Made by a program: the position numbers and the translations under genes. The notes under the pieces were generated by a model. It searched no databases and was not told where the DNA came from. It saw only the letters and a program-made list of their open reading frames with translations. Of a stretch of 64,000 nucleotides of DNA, positions 9,092 through 17,763 are shown piece by piece; the stretch's first letter is position 1; each line of letters begins with the position of its first letter. The stretch is from Cellvibrio sp. KY-YJ-3 (lineage in GTDB: Bacteria > Pseudomonadota > Gammaproteobacteria > Pseudomonadales > Cellvibrionaceae): assembly GCF_008806955.1 (NCBI RefSeq), contig NZ_CP031727.1, forward strand, positions 3,300,001-3,364,000, in the 5' to 3' direction.

Positions 9092-10066
9092 TTATTGGCG
9101 AGGGTTGATTGTCACCCAGTAACGGGTGCGCGCATCAATGGTCACAGGCAAGGTATCGGCGAGCAAGCGGAGAACAGTGTCAGTATCCGTGAGCCGGAAA
9201 ACACCTGTTACTCGCAATTCACCAACAGCGGGATTGCAATGCAGCAAGCCGGGCCGGTATCTGGCCAGCTCTTTAGTGAAATCCGCAAGGCGCATTCCTT
9301 GAGCGTAGAGAACGCCATTTCGCCAAGCACCCGCACCGGATTGAATGGGGGTTATTGCATCGATAGACCGGGCTGTGAAGTTCACTTCTTGCCCTGACTC
9401 AACAATTATTCTGGATTGACTATGGCGGGTTGTGATCTCGACCGCCCCTTCAAAGACGGACAAGCGCGTGCCTGTCTCGCCGTGCCTGACCACAAACTCC
9501 GTACCAAGAGCGCGCATTCGACCATTATCGGTTTCAACCAGAAATGGTCGGCTTGATGCGTGAGTATCAGGTGCTGTTCGCACAAAAATTTCGCCGGTTT
9601 TATGCTCCAGCAGGCGCTGCAAATTATCAAAATTTACATTCAGCGCCGTGGCGGTATTCAATACAACGACACTGCGATCCGCCAAGATAATTTCGCGGCG
9701 CTCACCGGTAGCCGTGCGATAAAAGTTCGTTTGATTAGCCTGGTAATATTGGACGCCAAACCATGTAGCGGCAGGAATAAACAACGATGTGGCAACTGCG
9801 CGAAGGAACCTGCGACGGGATGCCAGCTCACGCGGTCGATCAAGCACAGACATCCCTAATTTAGGCTCAAGGCGATTAAATTGGTCGGCAAGCAACTCAG
9901 CGTTTTTCCACACGCGCTGATGCTCGGCACTCTGTATCAACCATTGCTCCCATGCATTTTTCTCAGCATCCGACAGGTTTTTGCTGTGCATGCGCGCCAA
10001 CCAATCGGCGGCTTCATCAATCACCCGGGAGGTAAGCTGTTCATCGCTGTGATTATCCACTTTCAT
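9092..10066 (-). CDS. fecR: FecR-type anti-sigma / signal-transducing protein
   Basis: Inner-membrane regulator of 324 aa. Seen: an N-terminal cytoplasmic DUF4880-type segment (about 12-55, with ADWLARMHS), one transmembrane helix around residues 88-108, a periplasmic FecR domain beginning YRTATGERREIILADRS, and a C-terminal part resembling the short STN-like domain. It contacts the receptor's signalling domain in the periplasm and controls FecI in the cytoplasm. The gene starts three bases after the fecI stop and the receptor follows after 97 bases, the standard fecI-fecR-fecA order. Normal length, nothing missing. Confidence 0.93.
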   Translation of the reverse strand: MKVDNHSDEQLTSRVIDEAADWLARMHSKNLSDAEKNAWEQWLIQSAEHQRVWKNAELLADQFNRLEPKLGMSVLDRPRELASRRRFLRAVATSLFIPAATWFGVQYYQANQTNFYRTATGERREIILADRSVVVLNTATALNVNFDNLQRLLEHKTGEIFVRTAPDTHASSRPFLVETDNGRMRALGTEFVVRHGETGTRLSVFEGAVEITTRHSQSRIIVESGQEVNFTARSIDAITPIQSGAGAWRNGVLYAQGMRLADFTKELARYRPGLLHCNPAVGELRVTGVFRLTDTDTVLRLLADTLPVTIDARTRYWVTINPRQ

Positions 10067-10069
10067 TGG

Positions 10070-10591
10070 TCAGTCACTGGCCAACATTAAACGCAAACAT
10101 TGGCGGAACCCCTGCGCCATATAACGGGTAACGGTGCGCACGTTCACGTGCAAACGGGCAGCAATCTCCTCATAAGTAACCCCTTCCAATTGGGACATAA
10201 GAAAGGCGGAGCGAACTCTGGATGGAAGCTCGGCTAGCAGCACATCCAATTCGTGCAACGTCTCTAAAACAATAACCTGCTCTTCAACAGATGGAACCAA
10301 GGGTTCCGGTAATTGCTCAAGCGTCACCATAAACGCCCGCTCGAGCGATTGGCGCTCGTAATAATTGATCATCAATCGCTTGGCGATAGTAGTGAGATAA
10401 GCTCGTGGTTCATTGACTTCAGGGGGCTTGTTGGATTGGGATTTAACCCACACCCGGAGAAAAGTGTCATGGGCTAGATCGGCCGCCGTAGCATGATCGC
10501 CCAAACGGCGCCGAAGCCACCCTTGCAGCCAGTCATTGTGCGTTGAATACCATGCATCGAATTGCTGGTTTGATACAGCGTCAGGCGGCAC
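10070..10591 (-). CDS. fecI: FecI-family ECF RNA polymerase sigma factor
   Basis: Extracytoplasmic-function sigma factor of 173 aa. Seen: region 2 at about 10-75 (DLAHDTFLRVWVKSQ with the usual Asp-x-x-Gln/His pattern), a linker, and region 4 at about 115-165 with the helix-turn-helix VTYEEIAARLHVNVRTV. It would direct transcription of the receptor operon when ferric siderophore occupies the receptor. The start is GTG at 10591, supported by a GGGAG Shine-Dalgarno seven bases upstream; no nearby in-frame ATG exists. A strong Fur box lies about 45 bases upstream, so the whole cascade is iron-repressed first and siderophore-induced second. Confidence 0.92.
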   Translation of the reverse strand: MPPDAVSNQQFDAWYSTHNDWLQGWLRRRLGDHATAADLAHDTFLRVWVKSQSNKPPEVNEPRAYLTTIAKRLMINYYERQSLERAFMVTLEQLPEPLVPSVEEQVIVLETLHELDVLLAELPSRVRSAFLMSQLEGVTYEEIAARLHVNVRTVTRYMAQGFRQCLRLMLASD

Positions 10592-10634
10592 TGAGGTTCT
10601 CCCATACTAACCAACAATTAAGCAGGGCAATTGT

Positions 10635-10649
10635 TGATAATGATTATTG
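10635..10649 (-). promoter_or_regulatory. Fur box upstream of fecI
   Basis: The plus-strand 15-mer TGATAATGATTATTG differs from the Fur consensus TGATAATnATTATCA only in its last two positions, and it is flanked by further matching bases. It lies 44-58 bases upstream of the fecI start, the strongest Fur match in the window. The rest of the gap 10592-10794 shows no gene. Confidence 0.85.
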
Positions 10650-10794
10650 TTTAGCATCTTAATTAATTATCAAGACGACAACAACCACCTGTTAGCAGGG
10701 ATTACTTGTCTAATCCAACGACAGGTACTAGTAGAGGCCGATCGGTGTCACCCGAAAGAACAGAGCAGCACCCTTCACCTAAATGAGCTGAAGC

Positions 10795-12474
10795 TTAGTG
10801 AACCTCACAAGCAAAACTGCTCGCCACCTCAATATCACCTGCTTTGTAGATAGCAACACTCGGCCAAGGACATAACGGCCTTGAACGGGTTTTGCTCCAG
10901 TCGGCAGGGAGGGATTTATTCTCAGGGTTCACTGTGGCGATAAGGGTTGCAGGTGCCTCGCCTTTTTCCACCCATGCCACCAGTGCACCAAAGGCGTCGA
11001 ACTGATCTGTCGCCGGGCCGCCACTGCAATGGTTCATACCGGGCACGACAAACAAGCGTGCAAAATCTTGTGCTTGGCCCGCATAATTTTTATTGAGCTT
11101 TTCATACCATTCCACAATATCCACCGTGGTAAATACCGGGTCGCTTTGGCCGTGGTAAATAATTAGCTTGCCGTCGTTTTTGTAGAATTTTGTAAGCCGT
11201 GGATTATCCACATCGGGCGGGGTCATATATTCCATGGCAGACTTTTTAAATTTGCCGTGAGTCGCGTAAATTTTTGGAGCATCGCGGTCAAAATCAAATT
11301 CGCTTAAAAACTGCAGCAACTTCTCGGGCGTACCTTCCACTTCGGTGGCGGGTGTCGTGAACAAATAAGCGAGTGAGCCCGCGCCCATGGTGGCAATTAA
11401 TGGATGGTTATTCCACGCGGGAATGGGGCTTTCAAATTTCCAAAAACGCCAATCATCATCCGCGATACCTGCGTCATACCACCAATGATTGTAAAGCGAT
11501 TGGCCTTTGCTGTTCTTCGGGCCACTCATCATGCGGGCGAAGGATTTTATTTGTACATCAGTCAAACAGCTGGCCGTTTTTTGTTTATCACAGCGCAGGC
11601 TATTGATATCAAAAACATCCTGACAGTGGCGAACTTTATTGACTAAACCATCTTTGATACCATCCAAACCATCGCACATTTCAATGACTCTATTTGCCAA
11701 CAATTTCATATCACTACGACTAAACGCGTTGCGCAATTGTGGATCAACTTGCTGGGTACTTTGTATATCCCACGCATGTTGCACCGCCGATTTTGGCAAA
11801 TTAAACCCGGGGGCGCCCACCAAAATCCCATCAAACATATCACCGTAACGGCTGGCCGCAACCATGCCGTGACGGCCACCGTTAGAACAGCCCGCCAGAT
11901 AAGTATAAGCGGCTGATTTGCCATAAAGAGCCTTGATAAGGTGATGGGCAATAGGTGTCATGGTTGCAGTTGCGGCGTAACCATAATCATCCCGCGCTTG
12001 CGGATCCAAACCAAAACGATTACCCGCCGCCAAACCATATTGCTGATTTTCTGCAGCGTTGCCCGAGTGGCCCGCATTGGTACTTAACACCGCATAACCC
12101 TGCGCGCGCGCCGAACCACCCTCTGCGGGAACCACAGTGCCGTCATTTCCGCCATTCATTTGATACACAAAACGGCCGTTCCACGACAAAGGTAAACGCA
12201 TTTCAAATTCAATGCCGTAATGTTTACCGTCGATACCAGTACGTGAATTGACAATACCATTCAGCTGACAAAAAGCGTCTGCTTCATTCACTTTTGCATT
12301 CTGCACAACCAAGTGCAAAGACGATGGAAACTTATACTCCATTAAAGCAGTACAATTTTTTGCAGATGTAGCAGGTGCGGCCCATGCAGGTGAAATAGAT
12401 GTTGCAAACAATAAACTGACTAAGATTGCATTGCGATTAAAAGCAAAAAAGCGATGACAAAAAGAATGCTGCAT
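10795..12474 (-). CDS. Tannase / feruloyl esterase family protein (secreted)
   Basis: Alpha/beta-hydrolase of the tannase/feruloyl esterase family, 559 aa, usual length. It would hydrolyse esters of hydroxycinnamic or gallic acid on plant polysaccharides or tannins, in the periplasm or outside. Seen: signal peptide to about residue 32 (PAWAAPA), nucleophile in GCSNGGRHG (S197), a later HGQSDPVF carrying the acid, and PGMNHCSGG with the catalytic histidine next to the Cys that forms the family's CS-D-HC disulfide. It is monocistronic, with a divergent Dabb gene upstream. The exact ester (ferulate, gallate, MHET-like) cannot be told. Confidence 0.88.
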   Translation of the reverse strand: MQHSFCHRFFAFNRNAILVSLLFATSISPAWAAPATSAKNCTALMEYKFPSSLHLVVQNAKVNEADAFCQLNGIVNSRTGIDGKHYGIEFEMRLPLSWNGRFVYQMNGGNDGTVVPAEGGSARAQGYAVLSTNAGHSGNAAENQQYGLAAGNRFGLDPQARDDYGYAATATMTPIAHHLIKALYGKSAAYTYLAGCSNGGRHGMVAASRYGDMFDGILVGAPGFNLPKSAVQHAWDIQSTQQVDPQLRNAFSRSDMKLLANRVIEMCDGLDGIKDGLVNKVRHCQDVFDINSLRCDKQKTASCLTDVQIKSFARMMSGPKNSKGQSLYNHWWYDAGIADDDWRFWKFESPIPAWNNHPLIATMGAGSLAYLFTTPATEVEGTPEKLLQFLSEFDFDRDAPKIYATHGKFKKSAMEYMTPPDVDNPRLTKFYKNDGKLIIYHGQSDPVFTTVDIVEWYEKLNKNYAGQAQDFARLFVVPGMNHCSGGPATDQFDAFGALVAWVEKGEAPATLIATVNPENKSLPADWSKTRSRPLCPWPSVAIYKAGDIEVASSFACEVH

Positions 12475-12484
12475 GTAGATCTTC

Positions 12485-12508
12485 CTTTATAACTTTATAA
12501 CTTTATAA
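12485..12508. repeat. Three perfect tandem copies of CTTTATAA
   Basis: The octamer CTTTATAA occurs three times in succession at 12485, 12493 and 12501, just upstream of the esterase ATG (12474, minus strand). It lies in the leader or over the Shine-Dalgarno region. Copy-number change would alter leader spacing. The rest of the divergent gap 12509-12642 is AT-rich and presumably holds both promoters. Confidence 0.8.
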
Positions 12509-12642
12509 GAATGCAAAAAATATAATTATTCATTTATATACCCATGAAAAGTAGTATAACCAATCCTGTAGAATCAATGATGTAAAAATTGCACGCGACA
12601 AAACACAATTAGATTTCTTATCACCTATCAATGGAGCAATAA

Positions 12643-12939
12643 ATGATTCGACATATTCTGTTAATAAAATTTAAAGCCTCAGTACAATCGTCACAAATAA
12701 CTGCCGTCAAAACGCTGTTTGAAACCATGCCAGATAAAATTGAAGGTGTTGTGGATGTGGAGTGGGGCCTGAACGATAGCCCTGAAGGAATGAATAAAAA
12801 CTTCACCCATGCAGTATTAATGACATTTGCCGATGAAGCTGCCCGCGCGCGCTATTTACCGCACCCGCAGCACGAAGCTTTAAAGGAGGAATTTGTACCA
12901 CTGCTGGACGATATTATTGTATTTGATTATCCGGTGTAA
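12643..12939 (+). CDS. Dabb (stress-responsive A/B barrel) domain protein
   Basis: Small protein of 98 aa matching the Dabb ferredoxin-like dimeric barrel fold. Seen: the N-terminal MIRHILLIKFKA strand, a middle WGLNDSPEG turn, then a HAVLMTFADEAARARYLPHPQHEAL stretch typical of Dabb (its short segment YLPHPQHEAL is diagnostic), ending in a final strand IIVFDYPV. Members range from stress proteins to small cyclases or monooxygenase-like enzymes, so the activity here is open. It is transcribed divergently from the esterase gene and convergently with the ThuA-fusion gene. The ATG is preceded by GGAGCAATAA. Confidence 0.85.
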   Translation: MIRHILLIKFKASVQSSQITAVKTLFETMPDKIEGVVDVEWGLNDSPEGMNKNFTHAVLMTFADEAARARYLPHPQHEALKEEFVPLLDDIIVFDYPV

Positions 12940-12951
12940 CCCGCAACACCA

Positions 12952-12984
12952 ACGACATGGCACCGGGAAGGCGCGCCATGTCGT
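12952..12984. terminator. Hairpin between convergent Dabb and ThuA-fusion genes
   Basis: ACGACATGGC (12952-12961) and GCCATGTCGT (12975-12984) form a perfect 10-base stem with a 13-base loop, lying 12 bases after the Dabb stop and 26 bases beyond the end of the convergent gene. The U-tract is weak on both strands; a shared terminator is likely but not certain. Confidence 0.6.
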
Positions 12985-13010
12985 GGTTGTCTTGAGCCTT
13001 CAAAAGCACA

Positions 13011-16000
13011 CTATTGAGCAGATGCATCCAGCGAGTGGATGTAAGCTACAACATCTTTCAGTGCCTGCTCATCCGCCAGAGTTTTGGCAATTGCCGCCAT
13101 CTGTTGACCAGCAACATCGCGTGGATCTGCACCGCGCGCTCCCGCCCGATATTTTTGCAATTGTTTTAGCAAGTACCAATCCGCCTGCCCCGCAATACGC
13201 GGCGCTCCCAGATCGGCATTACCTTTGCCATCAGCTCCATGACAGGCTACACAGGTTGCAAAATACTGGGCCCCGCGCTGTATATCACCTTTGACCGTCG
13301 CTGGTTGTTTCACGCTAGGCAACTTCGCTACATGATGGGACAGGTGCGAAATATTGCGCATACGCTCTAGCTCCGGCTGGAGGAAATCAACAGCGGCGCG
13401 CATGGAAATGCCATCCACATCCTTAAAGTGCGTGCCACGCAACCCCACCAGAAATTTCTGCAATTGCGTTTGTACATAGGCGTGGTCCAGCCCCGCTAGC
13501 GCAGGTGCGCCCAATGCAGCATCGCCACCTGCATCACCGCCGTGACAACTGGCGCAATGCTGGCGATAAAGCACAACGCCACTCTCCGGTGATGCCCACT
13601 GCCACACTTGCGGCTTGAATGCATACTGCTCGTAGTACTTGGCGTAGGTCGCCTCATCCACATTATTGTATTTAAGGGCAAGCCCTGAAGCCCGGAGCTT
13701 AAATACCATTTGCGATTCGCTATCAAACTGATCAAGTAAGCCCTGCAAAGCCTTTAGCTCTGATGCACTTGGCTCCCGGCGCAGGTCGCGCCAAACTTCC
13801 AATAACGCCGTGGCCATTAACGGCAAACGCTGATCTGGCAGGCGCTGCCAGCTCGCGATGGTTTTTGTGAGATCGCCCGATTCGCCCGCAAGCATCTTCC
13901 GGGTAAGCATGTATTCCGGCGTTTGTTCCAGTGTGTCGAAGTGTTGGAAAAAACTGCCTTTGACAGCAACATCCGCGCGATTTAGCGCCGCCCAATAATG
14001 GTCGCCATGGCGCAAGGTTGCCAGGGTAAAGGCTTGTGCCAGCCATGAGTCGGATGGCAGCTGCGTGCGTAAACGCAATAATTCTTGCGCCGCCACTTTG
14101 GATGGTTTTTGTTGTGCGACTGCAATAAGCGCCCAAAGTCGGGTTTTAGCATCTGCATCATCGAGGCTGGCAGCTGCCGCCACCAAGTCAGCGGGAGAAC
14201 CGCTTTCCAACAAGGCTTTCACCGCATTTTTGCGTGTTGCAGGTGATGGGTGTTGCAATGCGCGCTTGATGGCCGCGACATTTGTTTTGTCCGCCATGGT
14301 GAACTGCCCTAAGCCTTGCAAGGTCCAGATAGCATGAATGGATTGCACATCCAAACCGATGGCATCGATTTTGGGTTCAGCCAACAAAATTTTGCGCAGC
14401 GCAGACACTGAATCAAACCGCTTTTCTTGTACCAACTTGCGCTGGGCAGTCATCCGCCAAAATAAATTGTCATTCGCCAGGGTTGCAACCAGCCCGGCGG
14501 TATCTGCCTTGCTTAAATCCAGTGGCTTATAGGCAGGCGCGCCCTTGGCCACAAGGCGATAAATGCGCCCGTGTTTGCCGTCGCGTAGCGGGTTTTCGTG
14601 CGCATTGCCTTTGCCGACTACCGCATCAAAACCGGCAGATTCTTTAGTAGGAATAGGATTATGCTGAATAATAAAGTTGTACCAGTCAGCAACCCATAGC
14701 TGGCCATCCGGCCCTACATCGGAATAAACCGGTGACAACCATTCATCGGTGCTGGTTAATAGGGAACCCTGATTGCTCGCGCGGTAGCTACTACCGTTTT
14801 CCTCCAGAAAAAACTGCCCTAACAAATGGGCGGTAGGTTCGCCAATAAACGCACTGCGGTTCCAGAAACGCTCGGGAAACGCGCGAGCTGTATAAAGGTT
14901 AAAGCCGGAACCGGCGGTGTAACGACCGTGCGAATCCACCTGCAAAAAATTGTGGGTGATTGGGAAAATTTGGGGAAAGTTATCGATTTTAGCGGCCATG
15001 CCTGGCGCCAGCTGCTCGTGCTGACCATAGACATATTTCCGCCACAGCGGCGCATGCCATGCAGGTGCATTGTTGGCAGTGGAACCAAACACTTCAAAAT
15101 CCTCGCTCAACCCCAAGCCCCAGGTATTGTTATTGAGCTGGGCGATAGGTTCGATGTTGCGGCCATCCACATCCATGCGATAAAGCATGTTTTGAAACTC
15201 ACCTTGGGTCTCGCTGCGCCCGCCCGAGTAACCCACCGCGCCCCAGATACGATTGTCGTGACCGTAACGGAGGTTCGACGGACCAGCATGGGTATCTTCT
15301 ATGCCCCAGACACTGTTTAGCACCTGACGTACATCGGCTTTGCCATCGTCATTGGTATCTTTTAAAAACAGAAAATGCGGCGCCTGGGCAACGATAAAGC
15401 CACCATTGACCGCGACTATGCCCGTGGGAATATTCAAACCATCGGCGAATACCGAACAGCGATTAGCGCGACCATCACCATCCGTGTCTTCACACATACT
15501 GATGCGATCAGAACCCTTGCCATCGGCACGTAATTCATTGGGGTAATCCAGTGATTCCACCACAAACAGGCGGCCGCGCTCATCCCAGGCAAAGGCCACA
15601 GGGTTGGCGATATCTGGCTCAGCCACAAACAGCTGCAGCTCAAAATCCTTTTCAACCATGCTCAAGGCCATGGTTTCCTGCGGTTTGAGTGGATGTTGAT
15701 ATTGTGGCGGCGGAGCCACTTTACGGTAGTTGGGAATAGTGCCTCTGTCCTCATACTTGGCCGTTGGCAGGGATTTGGCGAGCGCGCGATTCGCCTTGCG
15801 TTTCTCGTCGCCTACGCTCCACAAAATGCCGCGAATCAGCAGATCGTGAAATTCCAACTGTCCCCAAGTCGCTTCGTCGTGACCATAGGCGGTGTAAAAC
15901 ACGCGACCTTTGCCCTGCTCGCGCACCCAGGTCCAGGGCTCCTGGTCGCGCAGCATCAATACGGTACGTCCGTCCTCGTTGTGGTCGCGGTGTACATAGG

Positions 16001-16535
16001 TTTCATCCTTGGTTTCAAAGCCTTTGTAACCACGGAGCACCGGGTGATTTTCTTGCCCCGGCGCAATACGGGTAGTGAAGGTTTCCAAACCGTGGCTGTG
16101 GAAACGACCGCCCACCAACTTCACGTAAGCGTCTGATTTGCTAAAACAGGCGCTGGCGCTGTGTATGGGCAAAAAGGCACCGCCCTGCTCCACAAAGCGC
16201 AGCAGGCTGGCCTCTTGTGCAGGCGTAATTTGATCGTAATTGGCGTAGAGCATTACCGCATCAAATTGCGCCAAACCCTCAGCGGTCAGCTGGCTTAAAT
16301 CCTCATGGTACTCCATGCGAATTTTTTCGCGCCCGAGCGATTGGTTCAACAAGGGAGCATATAAATACGACAGGTGATAGCCCGAGCCTTCACGCTTGTC
16401 ATGGCCAATAAACAGTAAGTTGATGATGCCTTTTTCGCTGTTTGCCAGAGCGCTATTAAGGGGAAATACGGCGCTGGTAAGCAACAGAATCAAGGTAAAC
16501 AGTCGTTGGATGGTGTAGTTATTTATAGTTTTCAT
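13011..16535 (-). CDS. Periplasmic ThuA / PVC-type propeller / HEAT / dicytochrome c fusion protein
   Basis: Large exported redox protein of 1174 aa. Seen: signal peptide to about residue 31, a ThuA-like (trehalose-utilisation, glutamine-amidotransferase-fold) domain at about 38-245, a PVC-type membrane-bound dehydrogenase beta-propeller at about 290-660 with DTDGDGRANR and DTNDDGKADV repeats, helical HEAT-like repeats at about 690-850, and two c-type haem sites, CASCH (994-998) and CVACH (1095-1099). The haems suggest electrons from a periplasmic oxidation pass to the respiratory chain; the substrate is probably a sugar, judged from the two downstream-in-pathway genes in the same operon. All domains are intact. 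The assignment of substrate and of a catalytic cofactor is inference. Confidence 0.85.
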   Translation of the reverse strand: MKTINNYTIQRLFTLILLLTSAVFPLNSALANSEKGIINLLFIGHDKREGSGYHLSYLYAPLLNQSLGREKIRMEYHEDLSQLTAEGLAQFDAVMLYANYDQITPAQEASLLRFVEQGGAFLPIHSASACFSKSDAYVKLVGGRFHSHGLETFTTRIAPGQENHPVLRGYKGFETKDETYVHRDHNEDGRTVLMLRDQEPWTWVREQGKGRVFYTAYGHDEATWGQLEFHDLLIRGILWSVGDEKRKANRALAKSLPTAKYEDRGTIPNYRKVAPPPQYQHPLKPQETMALSMVEKDFELQLFVAEPDIANPVAFAWDERGRLFVVESLDYPNELRADGKGSDRISMCEDTDGDGRANRCSVFADGLNIPTGIVAVNGGFIVAQAPHFLFLKDTNDDGKADVRQVLNSVWGIEDTHAGPSNLRYGHDNRIWGAVGYSGGRSETQGEFQNMLYRMDVDGRNIEPIAQLNNNTWGLGLSEDFEVFGSTANNAPAWHAPLWRKYVYGQHEQLAPGMAAKIDNFPQIFPITHNFLQVDSHGRYTAGSGFNLYTARAFPERFWNRSAFIGEPTAHLLGQFFLEENGSSYRASNQGSLLTSTDEWLSPVYSDVGPDGQLWVADWYNFIIQHNPIPTKESAGFDAVVGKGNAHENPLRDGKHGRIYRLVAKGAPAYKPLDLSKADTAGLVATLANDNLFWRMTAQRKLVQEKRFDSVSALRKILLAEPKIDAIGLDVQSIHAIWTLQGLGQFTMADKTNVAAIKRALQHPSPATRKNAVKALLESGSPADLVAAAASLDDADAKTRLWALIAVAQQKPSKVAAQELLRLRTQLPSDSWLAQAFTLATLRHGDHYWAALNRADVAVKGSFFQHFDTLEQTPEYMLTRKMLAGESGDLTKTIASWQRLPDQRLPLMATALLEVWRDLRREPSASELKALQGLLDQFDSESQMVFKLRASGLALKYNNVDEATYAKYYEQYAFKPQVWQWASPESGVVLYRQHCASCHGGDAGGDAALGAPALAGLDHAYVQTQLQKFLVGLRGTHFKDVDGISMRAAVDFLQPELERMRNISHLSHHVAKLPSVKQPATVKGDIQRGAQYFATCVACHGADGKGNADLGAPRIAGQADWYLLKQLQKYRAGARGADPRDVAGQQMAAIAKTLADEQALKDVVAYIHSLDASAQ

Positions 16536-16570
16536 AGTTATGTCTTTCAGAAAAATAGCGATTACACGAT

Positions 16571-17716
16571 TTACTGCACGAGCGTGAATGCAGGCATGGT
16601 CATTAATGTGCCACCCGCAAGCGCAGACTCATGTGCAAGGATTCCCACACAACTGATATTGGCGGACTCTACCGCGTTGGGATAAGCGTTATGCCCTTCC
16701 AATACCGCGCGAATAAACTGATGCACCAAATGCGGATGTGAACCACCGTGTCCGCCCCCTTGGGTAAAGCTCAGGTGCTGATTGCTGTCGGCGTCGTACA
16801 CACCACGTCCGGTGAAGTGACGGATGGACTCAGGCAACAAATGGGCATAATCGGGCACATCTACCCATGCCGGAATTTCTGGCTCGGGTTTGCCCAGGGT
16901 ATGAATAACTGGTTCTTCGCCCTCGACCAAGGGCCACTCGTAGGACTTCAGCGATCCGTAAACGTTGAAACTCTCACGATACTGGCGCGCCGTATCAAAC
17001 AGCGAGCGATGGATTTGTGCCGCCACATCGGAATCCTGCAACTGGATATGGCAAGACTCTACCGCAAACGGCGAACCATAGACTTGCGCCAACTCATCGC
17101 GGATACGACCCGAACCCACACAGGAGACTGCTTTGGCCAACTTGCGCTCTAGCCCCAACACCGGGCCGACACAGTGAGTGGCGTAATGCATGGGCGGCAT
17201 GCCTTCCCAGTAGCTTGGCCAGCCGTTCATATCCTGCTGGTGACTTGCCTGTAAAAACTGGATTTTGCCCAGCTCGCCGCGCTCATATAGCTCTTTGACA
17301 AACAGGAATTCGCGGCTGTAAACCACGGTTTCCATCATCATGTACACCTTGCCGCTATCGCGCGACGCCTGCACGATACGCTCGCAGTCCTCCACCGAGG
17401 TAGCCATGGGCACAGTGCAGGCAACGTGTTTGCCCGCCGCCAATGCCATCAAGGTGTGGCGCGCGTGATCGCCAATGGGGGTATTGATGTGTACTGCATC
17501 GACATCAGGGTCGGCGAGCATCTCTTCGTAGTTGGTATAACACTTGGCCGCTATCCCAAACTGCTGTACCAGAGCCTCCATCTTTTGTTGGTTGCGCTGG
17601 CAAATAGCCACCACCTCCGCCTGCGGATGAGCCTGATAAATAGGGATAAATTCCGCCCCAAACCCCAACCCGACAAGACCAACTCTCAATTTTTTAGCCG
17701 TTAACGTCGCAGACAT
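16571..17716 (-). CDS. Gfo/Idh/MocA family oxidoreductase
   Basis: NAD(P)-dependent sugar/inositol dehydrogenase family, 381 aa, no signal peptide, so cytoplasmic. Seen: N-terminal Rossmann fold with VGLVGLGFGAEF (12-23), then the C-terminal alpha/beta domain with HYATHCVGP carrying the expected catalytic-type histidine. Odd: the family's conserved Glu-Lys-Pro motif after the third strand is replaced here; KHVACTVPM occupies 96-104, so the usual catalytic/nicotinamide-contacting lysine is missing. It may therefore be a variant enzyme or use a different acid/base. It lies 36 bases upstream of the ThuA fusion and 48 bases after the isomerase-like gene, in one operon. Confidence 0.88.
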   Translation of the reverse strand: MSATLTAKKLRVGLVGLGFGAEFIPIYQAHPQAEVVAICQRNQQKMEALVQQFGIAAKCYTNYEEMLADPDVDAVHINTPIGDHARHTLMALAAGKHVACTVPMATSVEDCERIVQASRDSGKVYMMMETVVYSREFLFVKELYERGELGKIQFLQASHQQDMNGWPSYWEGMPPMHYATHCVGPVLGLERKLAKAVSCVGSGRIRDELAQVYGSPFAVESCHIQLQDSDVAAQIHRSLFDTARQYRESFNVYGSLKSYEWPLVEGEEPVIHTLGKPEPEIPAWVDVPDYAHLLPESIRHFTGRGVYDADSNQHLSFTQGGGHGGSHPHLVHQFIRAVLEGHNAYPNAVESANISCVGILAHESALAGGTLMTMPAFTLVQ

Positions 17717-17763
17717 AGTTCGAATCTCCTGTGATACCTGTTATAGGTTTTTTAAAAGTAGCG

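Noticed and set aside
13496-16136. Long alternative-frame open stretches inside the ThuA fusion gene
   Set aside because: High G+C wobble makes the shadow frames open; the main frame carries all the recognisable domains and both haem motifs.
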